From: Cytophagales bacterium Alg240-R148
Lineage (GTDB): Bacteria > Bacteroidota > Bacteroidia > Cytophagales > Cyclobacteriaceae
Direction: 5' to 3'
Assembly (NCBI GenBank): GCA_900537185.1
Contig: LS999828.1
Coordinates: 622,706 to 686,705, forward strand
DNA length: 64,000 nucleotides
Shown: positions 34,876 through 44,095 of the stretch, piece by piece
Numbering within the stretch: the stretch's first letter is position 1
Layout: each line of letters starts with the position of its first letter
Translations under genes and position numbers: made by a program
The notes under the pieces: model-generated
Database searches by the model: none
Told to the model about the DNA's origin: nothing
Seen by the model: the letters and a program-made list of their open reading frames with translations, nothing else

Positions 34876-36532
34876 ATCCTTCTAGTCTGTTGTGGTAAAA
34901 ATATAGCGTATTAAGGTCTTTGGTTATGATATCTCCTTCTTTGGTCATCAACAGCGGCCTCTTTGCATGGTACATCCCCACATTGTCTATGCCGTGTTTA
35001 ATAACATCGTTCATCTTTTGTTTGACGTGTGGTGCAATGCTCAATTTTTGTTCTGTCTCTAAAGCAAAAAGCACCTTCCTTAATTTTTTCATGCCCTTTT
35101 TAAACTTCTTTTGAGGAATCAATAAATCTTCTTCATTCAATCTCAAAAAAGAGTATAAGTCAAGGTTGTTGAATTTTTTCCGCCATATTCTAAAAGCTAC
35201 GTAAGCCACCATATGGCTTGCAAAAACTTGATTAGAACGATGGAATTCTTCAACAATTGCTTTGGAGAGCATTCTGGTATACACCTCTTCTCGTTGTTTG
35301 TTAGCGCTTACATGGTTGGCGGATAAAAAATAATCTCGGGTATCGATGACTCTATTCTGGTTGTCAAGACTTTCCCCATTTTCATTGACAGAATTACCCA
35401 ATACGTCCATCGGTTTGCCAATTGAAACTGAAATATCCGATCCTTTGGTAAAGAACTTCATCAAGAACATGATCATTTTATAAGAGGAGCTGTATTCATC
35501 CGTTTCTTCATAAAACCGCTCCTGTCCTTTTCTCTTCAAGTATTGATTGATCAATAAGGGTGCCTCCAAAACAAAATGGTAGTTGATTACCACTGGTACA
35601 ATAAAGATTTTATTGTCAATATTTTTAGAGTATATGATGCGCTGGGCATCGATGGTACTGTTGAGCAAGCCCAATTTAAGTTCCTTTTCAATTTTCCCGC
35701 TCCGCGAGCGTGTACCTCCTGGGAAAAACAAAGAATGGGCACCTTTTTGAAGTGCCATGCTCGAATAGGCTTTTAAAGTTTCTATATAGATTAAATTCTT
35801 TTTTCTTCTATCCACTTTATAAGCACCGAGCGAATTCATGAAATAAGCCAAGATTTTGGTGTTGAATAGATTCAACCCAGCACCATAAATCACTGGTGGA
35901 AGGCCAAGAATATGAATGATCCATCCAATCAAAATAGAATCGAGGTTGCTAAAATGGGTTGGGACCAAAACCACAGTGCCCTTGGTAGCCAATTCTCTTA
36001 CTTCCTCCGTGTACCCCTTAATTACTATTTTATCTTTTAGGGTATATTTGTTTCTAAAGAAATCCCCAAACCGCTTAATTCTGGCTGCATTCAACAAGCG
36101 CGCAAAACCAAACTTGACAATTTCTCGTGCCATTCTGTAGTGGTTTTGCTTAAAATTACCTGCAATTTCTTCTGCATAGCGCCGTACAATATCGGCGAGT
36201 ATTTTATCTTCAGAGTCCTCTTCCGAATTGGTATTGGTGGTAATATTAATCAACCTAACCTTTATCCCTGACCAAAAACTACCCTCGTCTTCCGGGTCCA
36301 CTTTCCATGGGTTTTTTTTGATACGGGCCTTTTCTCGAAAAAGTGTGGTTTCCAGTTCTTCAATAAGCTTAAACTTATTAGTTTTTATCGATTTTAATCT
36401 AGAAACACCTTCTTCCGTAACGCTATCAATAAATTCCTTTCTGTTTTTGCTTAGTTGAACAACAGGCCACTGAGAAGGAGAGAGAATGGGTTCAAATGAA
36501 TCTTTATCTTTTTTTCTTTTCGTAAACCGCAT
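34853..36532 (-). CDS. PlsB-like glycerol-3-phosphate/1-acylglycerol-3-phosphate acyltransferase
   Basis: A 559-residue membrane-associated acyltransferase. The HX4D motif (HFSNLD) and its context VVLVPTHFSNLDSILIGW lie near residue 195, and the phosphate-binding FPGGTRSRSGKIEKELK near residue 275 resembles the PlsB form more than PlsC. The C-terminal third is helical and unassigned. The gene is the first of a unit with gpsA, which supports glycerol-3-phosphate as acceptor. Many Bacteroidota genomes carry such a long acyltransferase beside or instead of PlsX/PlsY. Confidence 0.85.
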   Translation of the reverse strand: MRFTKRKKDKDSFEPILSPSQWPVVQLSKNRKEFIDSVTEEGVSRLKSIKTNKFKLIEELETTLFREKARIKKNPWKVDPEDEGSFWSGIKVRLINITTNTNSEEDSEDKILADIVRRYAEEIAGNFKQNHYRMAREIVKFGFARLLNAARIKRFGDFFRNKYTLKDKIVIKGYTEEVRELATKGTVVLVPTHFSNLDSILIGWIIHILGLPPVIYGAGLNLFNTKILAYFMNSLGAYKVDRRKKNLIYIETLKAYSSMALQKGAHSLFFPGGTRSRSGKIEKELKLGLLNSTIDAQRIIYSKNIDNKIFIVPVVINYHFVLEAPLLINQYLKRKGQERFYEETDEYSSSYKMIMFLMKFFTKGSDISVSIGKPMDVLGNSVNENGESLDNQNRVIDTRDYFLSANHVSANKQREEVYTRMLSKAIVEEFHRSNQVFASHMVAYVAFRIWRKKFNNLDLYSFLRLNEEDLLIPQKKFKKGMKKLRKVLFALETEQKLSIAPHVKQKMNDVIKHGIDNVGMYHAKRPLLMTKEGDIITKDLNTLYFYHNRLEGYELEKYI

Positions 36533-36554
36533 GTACTGCCATTTTATAAGGCAA

Positions 36555-36562
36555 CAAATATA
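36555..36562 (-). promoter_or_regulatory. Predicted -7 element of the plsB-like/gpsA unit
   Basis: On the minus strand the sequence reads TATATTTG, a perfect TAnnTTTG box, 22 nt before the start codon at 36532. No TTTG is found at the expected -33 position, so only half of the promoter is supported. Confidence 0.45.
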
Positions 36563-36586
36563 AAAAGAATATGCTGCGCCTGAACA

Positions 36587-37225
36587 CTAAAATAAATCTT
36601 TATTTGCAATACTGGATAAGTTGGCTCTGAGTACTGCGCCATGCTCATAATCGATAAAGACCGGAAGCTGGTTTTTGGATAAATCTAAAATTGAAAACTT
36701 TAAATGTTCAAGGTTGGATTTCTGATGGATGGGGTACAGCGGAACCGAAGTTTGGTTGGAATTAAAATCCTGTTCTAAAAATATAAAAATTGGTCGGAGT
36801 CGGATTTCCCCATCGGACTCTCTTAAGTTTTGGTTGCAAAATTTAATTGCTTCTTTAATTTTATCTACCGAAAACTCTATAAATACATCCAGAGATTTAC
36901 CTCCGTAGGTAACAGACAAAGTCTCCCTGCCAATAAAGCCATACATGGCTCCAATCATCCCTAGCAACAACGCCATCAAACTATACCAAAAATCAAAAAG
37001 GCCTTGCATTACCGAGGCCAACCCAACTACAAACATCATTACTCCCGCCAATATTGGAAAGAGTGCTTTTTTATGGTCAATTCCAACAAAAGTGAGCTGT
37101 CTATACGGTATATTCCATGGTCTTCCCATAGTTGTAACACTCAAGTAAGTCTCAAAAAATGCAATGGTATTGGCACCATCTCCATGTTTTTTCAAATAAC
37201 AAAAAGCAAAACAGCGTTCCTCCAT
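36587..37225 (-). CDS. Uncharacterised membrane protein with two central helices
   Basis: 212 residues with two close membrane segments (about 56-75 and 80-98), a short soluble N-terminal part containing YLSVTTMGRPWNIPYRQLTFVGID, and a soluble C-terminal half. The N-terminal pattern, a strand-rich segment before a helical pair, recalls PH-like membrane-anchor proteins, but no family is recognised with confidence. It starts 3 nt after the end of the 80-residue gene upstream, so the two form an operon. Confidence 0.6.
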   Translation of the reverse strand: MEERCFAFCYLKKHGDGANTIAFFETYLSVTTMGRPWNIPYRQLTFVGIDHKKALFPILAGVMMFVVGLASVMQGLFDFWYSLMALLLGMIGAMYGFIGRETLSVTYGGKSLDVFIEFSVDKIKEAIKFCNQNLRESDGEIRLRPIFIFLEQDFNSNQTSVPLYPIHQKSNLEHLKFSILDLSKNQLPVFIDYEHGAVLRANLSSIANKDLF

Positions 37226-37228
37226 AGT

Positions 37229-37471
37229 TTAGTATTCCGACATGATTCCTTTGGTGTCTTCAAGCATGGAATCGAATCGATTGTTTACTTTAGATAAAAA
37301 CAATTCCTTGGTAAAAAGTTCAATCAAACCATCGAGGTCATAAACATCCATTTCACTTATTTTATAATTTTGTTCCAAACTTCCGCGTTCAAATTTAAAG
37401 ATGTATTTATTGTTATATTGCATAATTGAAAGTCTGCAAGGATCAATATTAATTTCTTTTATGGTTCTCAT
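37229..37471 (-). CDS. Small uncharacterised protein, first of a two-gene unit
   Basis: An 80-residue, acidic, soluble protein with no recognised domain. It begins MRTIKEINIDPCRLSIMQYN; the second half is helical and Leu/Asp-rich. It is transcribed away from the large T9SS gene at 37581 and overlaps nothing. The 3-nt gap to the next gene suggests the two products work together. Confidence 0.6.
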   Translation of the reverse strand: MRTIKEINIDPCRLSIMQYNNKYIFKFERGSLEQNYKISEMDVYDLDGLIELFTKELFLSKVNNRFDSMLEDTKGIMSEY

Positions 37472-37580
37472 AAAGTATTATTACGATTTTTGTTAAAATT
37501 AGGTAATTATTAAATAGAAATGTAACTTAAATACGGTTATACTTGTTAAACTAATATCTCATTTTTAATAGCATTAGTTC

Positions 37581-40445
37581 GTGAAAAAAATAAAATCAAC
37601 TTATATCCAATTATTAGCGTTCTTCGTATTTTTTGTTTTGTCCATTGGGTCTTCAATGGCTACACATATTAGAGCGGGAGAAATCGTCGCTACCAGAACT
37701 GATTGTCAAGGTTTTACCTACAGAATTATGCTAGTAGGATACACCGACACGGGCTCTACCATAGATTTTGGTGATGGTTTGTTGAAGTTTGGTGATGGCA
37801 ACACCATCCGAATCAGTTCCGAAGATGTAGTACGCACTCCTATTGATGATTTGCTACAAATTGAAAAAAACGTCTACATCATTGAACATACGTTTTCTGG
37901 TCCTGGAATTTTTGTGATTAGTTATTTTGAGGAAAATCGAAATGACAACATTTTGAACATGGACAATTCGGTGAGCACACCGTTTTACATTGAAACACAA
38001 ATTATTATAGACAACTTTTTTGGTTGTAACAATACGCCTCGGTTGCAAATTCCTCCAATAGACCAAGGGTGTAAAGGCGCTATGTTCATGCACAATGCAG
38101 GTGCATTTGATCCAGATGGGGACTCTTTATCCTATGAATTCACCATCCCAAAACAAGACTTAAACACAGAAGTTTTCAACTACAGAAACCCAAACGAGCA
38201 AGAATTTTACACGGCAGCTGGGATTGATTACAACAAAGCCAACGAACAGGGCAATGGCCGGCCAACATTTCAGATCGACCCAGTTTCGGGCAACGTCACA
38301 TGGGATGCACCAGGGCTTGCTGGCGAGTACAACTTTGCTTTTAAAATAATTGAATGGCGTAAAATTGGCAATACCTGGATCCAAATGGGATATGTTACCC
38401 GAGACATGCAGGTAATTATTGAAGACTGTGATAACAACCGCCCAGATATTGAAATTCCGGAAGACATTTGTGTTGTAGCAGGGTCCGATATAATCGAAAA
38501 TATTACTGCTACCGACCCCGATGGCAACAATGTTAAATTGGAAGCTTTTTCTCAAATTTTAGAATTTGGAGGTAGTGCAGCGGCTACTTTTGATGTGCCT
38601 ACCGGATTTAACACACCGCCATTGGTTGGGGTGTTTAAATGGGAAGACATTATTTGCAATGCCGTTAGAAGAGAACCCTATCAAGTGGTATTTAAAGTAA
38701 CGGACAACCCCCCACAAGGTGTCAAGTTAGTTACTTTTAAAACCTGGAACATAACAGTGGTTGCGCCGCCGCCTTCTTTAAATACAGTAGTGCGTTCTGG
38801 CAGGCAGGCTACCCTTAATTGGAGCAAATACAAAGATGAGTTTGGCTGTTTTGAGGCCGTAAGAATGCAAGTTTGGAGAAGAGTAGAAAGCAATCCTTTC
38901 ACTCCTGATGAGTGCGAAACAGGCATGCCAGAATCGGCGGGCTACCAGTTGATAAATGTTGTCGATATAGACGACGTCAATTATGTAGATACAGGACTCG
39001 CCTATGGTGCCAAATATTGTTACCGATTGGTGGCCGTGTTCCCTGAACCAAAAGGAGGCGAAAGCTATGTTTCTCAAGAAATTTGTATTGAGCCAATTGA
39101 TGCAGATGCACCCGTACCTACCCACGTTACTGTGGACAAAACAGACAACTTAACTGGAGAGATTACGGTAAGCTGGAGACAGCCATTTGACATTGATTTT
39201 GGCACCTTTACCAAGCCGCTTCGGTACGAAGTATATCGGGCACCTGGATTCAACAATGGTACGCTGGAATTGATAGGCAGCACGGCAGACACAACCATTA
39301 CAGACAATGGGTTAAACACTAGAGAACTACCATACCATTATGTAATCAAAGCTTTTGACGCCAACAACGTTGAAATAAATGAAAGCGTTTCTGCTTCTTC
39401 GGTGCGATTAGAAGCCATACCACAGTTAGAAGCCATAGATTTAAATTGGAGCGCCGATGTACCGTGGTCCAACCAAGTGCCAGGCTTAACCCATGAATTG
39501 TTCCGAGACCGTGTCAATGCAGGAGATATTACCGAGTTTGTCAAAATTGCAGACATCGACCCACTCGAAAATGGTCTTCGTTATTTTGATGACGGGTCTT
39601 TTAACGGCGTAAAACTAGACGATAAAAATGAGTATTGTTATTTCGTAAAAACCTATGGTTCGTATGGCAATCCTAAAATTGATATCCCGCAAATTAATTT
39701 CTCACAAATATTGTGTGCCCAACCAATTGACACCATCCCTCCTTGTACACCGCGGTTGATGATTGACACTTTGATATGCAGACCAATGAACTACTTCCAA
39801 ACCGGGGAAAATGACAAATACGATTTGGATGATGCGCCTTGTGACATGGATATTTTCCGAAATAGACTTACTTGGGAATGGGATGATCCTGAGGAGTGCG
39901 GAGATGACAACAAACATTTTGAACTGTATTATAAGAAAGAGGTCAACGACCCTTACAAACTAAAGGCAATTGTAAAAGGGTTCCAGTACATTGATGAAGA
40001 CCTAACTTCGTTTGCAGGATGTTACCAAATAAGAGCAGTGGACCGTTCGGGTAATTTTGGTGAATTTAGCGAGGAAGTCTGCAAAGACAATTGCCCAAAT
40101 TTTTATTTACCAAATGCATTTACACCCGACAACAACGACGGTTACAATGATGTTTTCAGGACCTACCTCCAAGACGATATTCAGCAAGACGACAATGCGA
40201 ATTTAAAATGTCCAAGGTTTGTAAATGCGCTCACGTTTAGAGTGTTCAACCGCTGGGGCAAATTGGTATACACCTACCAGTCTGGGATTGAAAACCCAAT
40301 TACCATCAATTGGAATGGTAAAGACGATGCGGGTAATATGTTGCCAAGCGGCATTTACAATTACCAAGTAGATGTAGAATTTGATGTGTTAGATCCAAGT
40401 AAAAAATCTCAAACTTTCAAAGGTTGGGTAGACTTAAAACGATAA
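37581..40445 (+). CDS. Large secreted protein with fibronectin III-like domains and T9SS type B C-terminal domain
   Basis: A GTG at 37581 starts MKKIKSTYIQLL..., a signal peptide cleaved about residue 27 before THIRAGEI. The 954 residues include beta-sandwich segments with FDPDGDSLSYE, at least two fibronectin III-like domains (about 400-510 and 510-605; ATLNWSKYK, GEITVSWRQP), and a final CHU_C sorting domain with FYLPNAFTPDNNDGYND, FNRWGKLVYTYQ and PSGIYNYQVDVEF. It is thus probably T9SS-exported and surface-located. The N-terminal HIRAGE motif parallels HIVGGE in the protein at 16511-19258. Confidence 0.9.
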   Translation: MKKIKSTYIQLLAFFVFFVLSIGSSMATHIRAGEIVATRTDCQGFTYRIMLVGYTDTGSTIDFGDGLLKFGDGNTIRISSEDVVRTPIDDLLQIEKNVYIIEHTFSGPGIFVISYFEENRNDNILNMDNSVSTPFYIETQIIIDNFFGCNNTPRLQIPPIDQGCKGAMFMHNAGAFDPDGDSLSYEFTIPKQDLNTEVFNYRNPNEQEFYTAAGIDYNKANEQGNGRPTFQIDPVSGNVTWDAPGLAGEYNFAFKIIEWRKIGNTWIQMGYVTRDMQVIIEDCDNNRPDIEIPEDICVVAGSDIIENITATDPDGNNVKLEAFSQILEFGGSAAATFDVPTGFNTPPLVGVFKWEDIICNAVRREPYQVVFKVTDNPPQGVKLVTFKTWNITVVAPPPSLNTVVRSGRQATLNWSKYKDEFGCFEAVRMQVWRRVESNPFTPDECETGMPESAGYQLINVVDIDDVNYVDTGLAYGAKYCYRLVAVFPEPKGGESYVSQEICIEPIDADAPVPTHVTVDKTDNLTGEITVSWRQPFDIDFGTFTKPLRYEVYRAPGFNNGTLELIGSTADTTITDNGLNTRELPYHYVIKAFDANNVEINESVSASSVRLEAIPQLEAIDLNWSADVPWSNQVPGLTHELFRDRVNAGDITEFVKIADIDPLENGLRYFDDGSFNGVKLDDKNEYCYFVKTYGSYGNPKIDIPQINFSQILCAQPIDTIPPCTPRLMIDTLICRPMNYFQTGENDKYDLDDAPCDMDIFRNRLTWEWDDPEECGDDNKHFELYYKKEVNDPYKLKAIVKGFQYIDEDLTSFAGCYQIRAVDRSGNFGEFSEEVCKDNCPNFYLPNAFTPDNNDGYNDVFRTYLQDDIQQDDNANLKCPRFVNALTFRVFNRWGKLVYTYQSGIENPITINWNGKDDAGNMLPSGIYNYQVDVEFDVLDPSKKSQTFKGWVDLKR

Positions 40446-40849
40446 ACAACAAGCCACAATTGCCATTGATTTTATACGATGGTACTTGTGGCTTTTGCAA
40501 TAAATCAATCCAGTACATATTGCAAAACGAAGTGGACCAAAGCCTCCATTTTGCTCCGCTTCAATCTGAATTAGGACAAAAATATTTAGCCAATAATGGG
40601 CTACCGGCCAACTTTCTTGAATCTTTGGTTTACCTCGACCAAGAAGGCGCTTTTGTTAAAAGTAGAGGCATATTTAAAATAAGCAAACATTTAAAAATAT
40701 GGCGACATATAGCTCCAATCCTACTTTTTTGCCCAAAAAAAGTGGCGGATTGGGTGTATACTTTGGTAGCTAAAAACAGGCACAAGATAGGTGCTTCGAG
40801 CTGTCTTGTGCCAAGCCCAGACAACAAAGCGCGGTTTATTTTAAAATAA
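40424..40849 (+). CDS. DCC-family thiol-disulfide oxidoreductase-like protein (DUF393)
   Basis: A 141-residue protein with the DCC motif YDGTCGFCNKSIQ near residue 18, giving a C-x2-C site typical of DUF393. The next helices carry the conserved W/L-rich pattern of the family. The start is uncertain: TTG 40424 is the longest option and overlaps the T9SS gene by 22 bp, while another TTG lies about a dozen codons later, closer to the DCC motif; there is no ATG before the motif. The function of the family is poorly known. Confidence 0.8.
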   Translation: MGRLKTINNKPQLPLILYDGTCGFCNKSIQYILQNEVDQSLHFAPLQSELGQKYLANNGLPANFLESLVYLDQEGAFVKSRGIFKISKHLKIWRHIAPILLFCPKKVADWVYTLVAKNRHKIGASSCLVPSPDNKARFILK

Positions 40850-40879
40850 ATTCTATTTTTGTCAAAAATAAAATAGAAT
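40850..40879 (+). promoter_or_regulatory. Hairpin and -7 box just before fabD
   Basis: ATTCTATTTT (40850-40859) pairs perfectly with AAAATAGAAT (40870-40879), with a 10-nt loop. The 5' arm also contains TATTTTTG (40854-40861), a match to the -7 element. The fabD ATG is only 5 nt after the hairpin. No -33 TTTG is seen at the usual distance. Confidence 0.45.
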
Positions 40880-40884
40880 CACCT

Positions 40885-41757
40885 ATGAAAGCTTATGTAT
40901 TTCCCGGACAAGGGGCCCAATTCCCTGGAATGGGTAAAGACCTTTATGAAAACAATGACCAAGCAAAGGCATTGTTTGACAAAGCCAATGAAATATTGGG
41001 TTTTAATATAACCGATATAATGTTTGAAGGAACCCCTGAAGCGTTGAAAGAAACTAAAGTTACACAACCTGCAGTATTTCTTCATTCCGTAATTTTAGCC
41101 TTGACTACTGAAGGGTTTAAACCAGACATGGTAGCAGGTCATTCTCTTGGTGAACTATCTGCATTGGTCGCCAACGGTGTGTTAAATTTTGAAGACGGAT
41201 TACAACTTGTTTTTCAAAGGGCAATGGCCATGCAGGCTGCCTGTGAACAAAACCCCTCTACAATGGCGGCTATTCTAGGATTAGAAGACTCTAAAGTAGA
41301 AGAAGTTTGTCAATCCGTAGCTGGTGTGGTAGTAGCTGCCAATTACAATTGCCCAGGTCAGCTGGTCATTTCAGGATCCAATGAAGCCATTGCGACAGCA
41401 TGTGAAAAAATGAAAGAAGCGGGTGCCAAACGCGCCTTGCCTTTGCCGGTAGGTGGTGCCTTCCACTCTCCATTAATGGAACCTGCAAGAGAAAAACTAG
41501 AAAAAGCCATACAGAGCACAGAATTCAAAAGCCCGAGCTGCCCTGTTTATCAAAATGTTTCAGGAATGCCTTCTACCGACATTGAAGAAATTAAAAGTAA
41601 TTTAATTGCCCAATTAACAGCACCTGTTAAATGGACTCAAACAGTGGAGAAAATGGTAGAAGACGGTGCCACAGTTTTTATTGAAAGTGGACCGGGCAAA
41701 GTATTGCAAGGTTTGGTTAAAAAAATATCCAGAGGATCAGAAGTTCAAAGCATATAA
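40885..41757 (+). CDS. fabD: Malonyl-CoA:ACP transacylase
   Basis: It loads malonate on acyl carrier protein for fatty acid synthesis. 290 residues with FPGQGAQFPGMG at the N-terminus, nucleophile Ser in AGHSLGELSAL near residue 89, and His in GGAFHSPLM near 197. The gene stands alone here rather than in a fab cluster. It ends at a terminator lying in the 3' end of the convergent folK. Confidence 0.96.
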   Translation: MKAYVFPGQGAQFPGMGKDLYENNDQAKALFDKANEILGFNITDIMFEGTPEALKETKVTQPAVFLHSVILALTTEGFKPDMVAGHSLGELSALVANGVLNFEDGLQLVFQRAMAMQAACEQNPSTMAAILGLEDSKVEEVCQSVAGVVVAANYNCPGQLVISGSNEAIATACEKMKEAGAKRALPLPVGGAFHSPLMEPAREKLEKAIQSTEFKSPSCPVYQNVSGMPSTDIEEIKSNLIAQLTAPVKWTQTVEKMVEDGATVFIESGPGKVLQGLVKKISRGSEVQSI

Positions 41758-41760
41758 CAT

Positions 41761-42261
41761 TCATTGGCCGGCAGGGTCCGGCCATTTTTTCACTTCCAAT
41801 TGATCGGTGCATTGGTCTAACAAACGACGATTGGATACTTTTAAAACTGGATGTTCAAATTCTGAATCCAACTCTACCAAAGGCACCAAGGTAAACCTTC
41901 TATCCGGGATTCCGGGATGTGGAATTTCCAGCTCTTTACTATTTATAATTTGTTCATTCCAATAAAGTATATCCAGATCGATCAGCCTTTCGCCCCACTT
42001 TTGAAGCCGCACCCTTCCCATTTCAGATTCAATATCCAATAGTTTTTTTAATAACCAGAAAGCATCGTGGGTGGTTTCAATCCGCACTACCTGGTTAACA
42101 AAAGAAGGCTGGTCTTCAATACCCCATGCCGCCGTCTCATAAACCGAAGAGGTTTGGAGACATTGGACCCCTAATTCCTTGATTTTATCAATTGCCGTAG
42201 ATAGGTTCTTCACTTTATCACCTAAATTGCTTCCTAAAAGGATATATATTCCATTACTCAT
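41761..42261 (-). CDS. folK: 6-hydroxymethyl-7,8-dihydropterin pyrophosphokinase
   Basis: It transfers pyrophosphate from ATP to 6-hydroxymethyldihydropterin in folate synthesis. 166 residues with LLGSNLGDK at residue 8, YETAAWG near residue 41, and the metal/ATP segment RLIDLDILYWN. The gene is divergent from sppA, with about 80 bp between starts. Confidence 0.94.
   Translation of the reverse strand: MSNGIYILLGSNLGDKVKNLSTAIDKIKELGVQCLQTSSVYETAAWGIEDQPSFVNQVVRIETTHDAFWLLKKLLDIESEMGRVRLQKWGERLIDLDILYWNEQIINSKELEIPHPGIPDRRFTLVPLVELDSEFEHPVLKVSNRRLLDQCTDQLEVKKWPDPAGQ
41765..41790 (+). terminator. fabD terminator inside the 3' end of folK
   Basis: TGGCCGG (41765-41771) pairs perfectly with CCGGCCA (41778-41784), with a 6-nt loop, followed by TTTTTT (41785-41790). 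It ends plus-strand transcription of fabD, but its bases are also the last codons of minus-strand folK (stop at 41761). Confidence 0.85.
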
Positions 42262-42342
42262 TTATTTACTCAATTTTGAGCAAAGTACACGTATTTTTAT
42301 AAAGATTCATAAATTTGCAATTCATAATCACACAATAACAAC

Positions 42343-44091
42343 ATGATAAAGTTTTTAAGAAACCTTCTGGCCTCCTTTACTGCCTTGGTTTTATTTACGG
42401 GATTTATTTTTTTCTTTTTCGTTATGATCAGCATATCGTTGGGAGAGCAGGACAAAGTAGTAGTGAAAGACAACACCATTCTGACCATAAAATTGGACCG
42501 TCAAATTAAAGACATCCAACACAAAGATGAATTCGCGGAGATGTTGTTTGATGCACCTGCAAGTTTCATAGGGTTGGTAGAGTTAAAAACAGCCTTAAAC
42601 AAAGCCAAAGAAGACGACAAAATCAAGGGTATCGTTTTAGATGCCCCTGTTGTAATGGCAGGATATACTACCTTAGAAGAAGTAAGAAACTTGATACAAG
42701 ATTTCAAGTCCTCGGGTAAATTTGTTTATGCCTATACCACTATATATACTGAAAAAGCATATTATCTCGCCTCCGTTGCGGATAAAATATTTGTTACTCC
42801 AGAAGGTATGGTTGAGTTCAATGGCATTGCAGCTAATGTGTCTTTTTTCAAAGGCACTTTGGACAAACTTGGTATTAAGGCCCAGGTTTTTAGAGTTGGG
42901 GAGTTTAAGAGCGCTATCGAACCATTTATAAATACTCAGATGAGCCCAAACAACCGTTTGCAATTGGAATCTATGTTTGGAGGCATCCAGCAATCCATCA
43001 ACAACAAGGTAGCTGAAAGTCGGGGTTTGCCTGTAGAAAAGGTAAATGAATTGGTGCGAACTGGTGCCATCACCACAACAAAATCTGCTAAAAAACACGG
43101 CATTATTGATGATTTGCTTTATGACAATGAATTTAGAACTTTTTTAAAGGATACACATTTTCCAGAATCAGAAATCAACTGGATGTCGATTGATAAATAC
43201 CCTGCTACCACTACGAGTTCTTCAAAAGATGGGAAAATTGCCGTATTGATAGCGGATGGAGAGATTAACTATTCTCGAGAAACTGGGTCCTCTAAAGACT
43301 ACATAGGCCAGACCTATTTTCTAAACCAGTTGCGTAAAATAAAAGAAGATGACAATATTAAGGCACTCGTTTTGAGGGTTAACTCTCCTGGTGGAAGCTT
43401 CATAGCTTCTGATGTGTTATGGAAAGAAATTACGGAAGTGAAAAAGAAAAAACCAGTAATTGCTAGCATGGGAGACTATGCAGCCTCCGGTGGTTATTAT
43501 ATGGCCATGGCGGCCGACACCATTATGGCACAACCCAACACAATAACTGGTTCCATAGGAATTTTTTCAGTTATATTCAATATGGAAGGCTTTCTTGAAG
43601 ACAAAATGGGCATAACCCATGATGTTGTAAAAACAGGAGCAACCGCCGACATGTATAATATGTCCAGACCTGTTACGGAAACCGAAGCCAAACTTTACCA
43701 AGCATCTGCTAATAGTGGGTACGATACGTTCACTTCCAAAGCAGCATTGGGCCGAAGGCTCACCCAAGACTCTATAAAATCCATTGCCTCCGGTAGAGTT
43801 TGGACTGGAAAACAAGCCATTCACAATGGATTAGTAGACCTAGAAGGCGGTATATTCGATGCCATAGCTTTGGCAAAAGAAAGGGTTGGATTGGCCAGCG
43901 ATGCCAGAGTAGTTTATTACCCCAAACACAAGTCGTTCATTGATGAGCTTTTTGATACGAAAAAAGAACAAAACGCTAAAATTTTAGAAAAAGAATTAGC
44001 AGATTTGTATCCCTATTACATGCAGTTGAAGTCAATCCAAAATTTAAAAGGGATTCAGGCAAGGCTGCCATACAATATTGAAATAGAATAA
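42343..44091 (+). CDS. sppA: Signal peptide peptidase SppA, 67K type
   Basis: A membrane serine peptidase that degrades cleaved signal peptides. 582 residues: one N-terminal membrane helix (about 8-30), then two tandem S49 domains. The catalytic Lys is in [12 protein letters not shown] in the first half, and the Ser in [10 protein letters not shown] after VNSPGGS in the second half. TAAATTTG at 42310-42317 may be its -7 box. bioB follows after 4 nt, so the two are probably co-transcribed. Confidence 0.94.
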   Translation: MIKFLRNLLASFTALVLFTGFIFFFFVMISISLGEQDKVVVKDNTILTIKLDRQIKDIQHKDEFAEMLFDAPASFIGLVELKTALNKAKEDDKIKGIVLDAPVVMAGYTTLEEVRNLIQDFKSSGKFVYAYTTIYTEKAYYLASVADKIFVTPEGMVEFNGIAANVSFFKGTLDKLGIKAQVFRVGEFKSAIEPFINTQMSPNNRLQLESMFGGIQQSINNKVAESRGLPVEKVNELVRTGAITTTKSAKKHGIIDDLLYDNEFRTFLKDTHFPESEINWMSIDKYPATTTSSSKDGKIAVLIADGEINYSRETGSSKDYIGQTYFLNQLRKIKEDDNIKALVLRVNSPGGSFIASDVLWKEITEVKKKKPVIASMGDYAASGGYYMAMAADTIMAQPNTITGSIGIFSVIFNMEGFLEDKMGITHDVVKTGATADMYNMSRPVTETEAKLYQASANSGYDTFTSKAALGRRLTQDSIKSIASGRVWTGKQAIHNGLVDLEGGIFDAIALAKERVGLASDARVVYYPKHKSFIDELFDTKKEQNAKILEKELADLYPYYMQLKSIQNLKGIQARLPYNIEIE

Positions 44092-44095
44092 TAAT

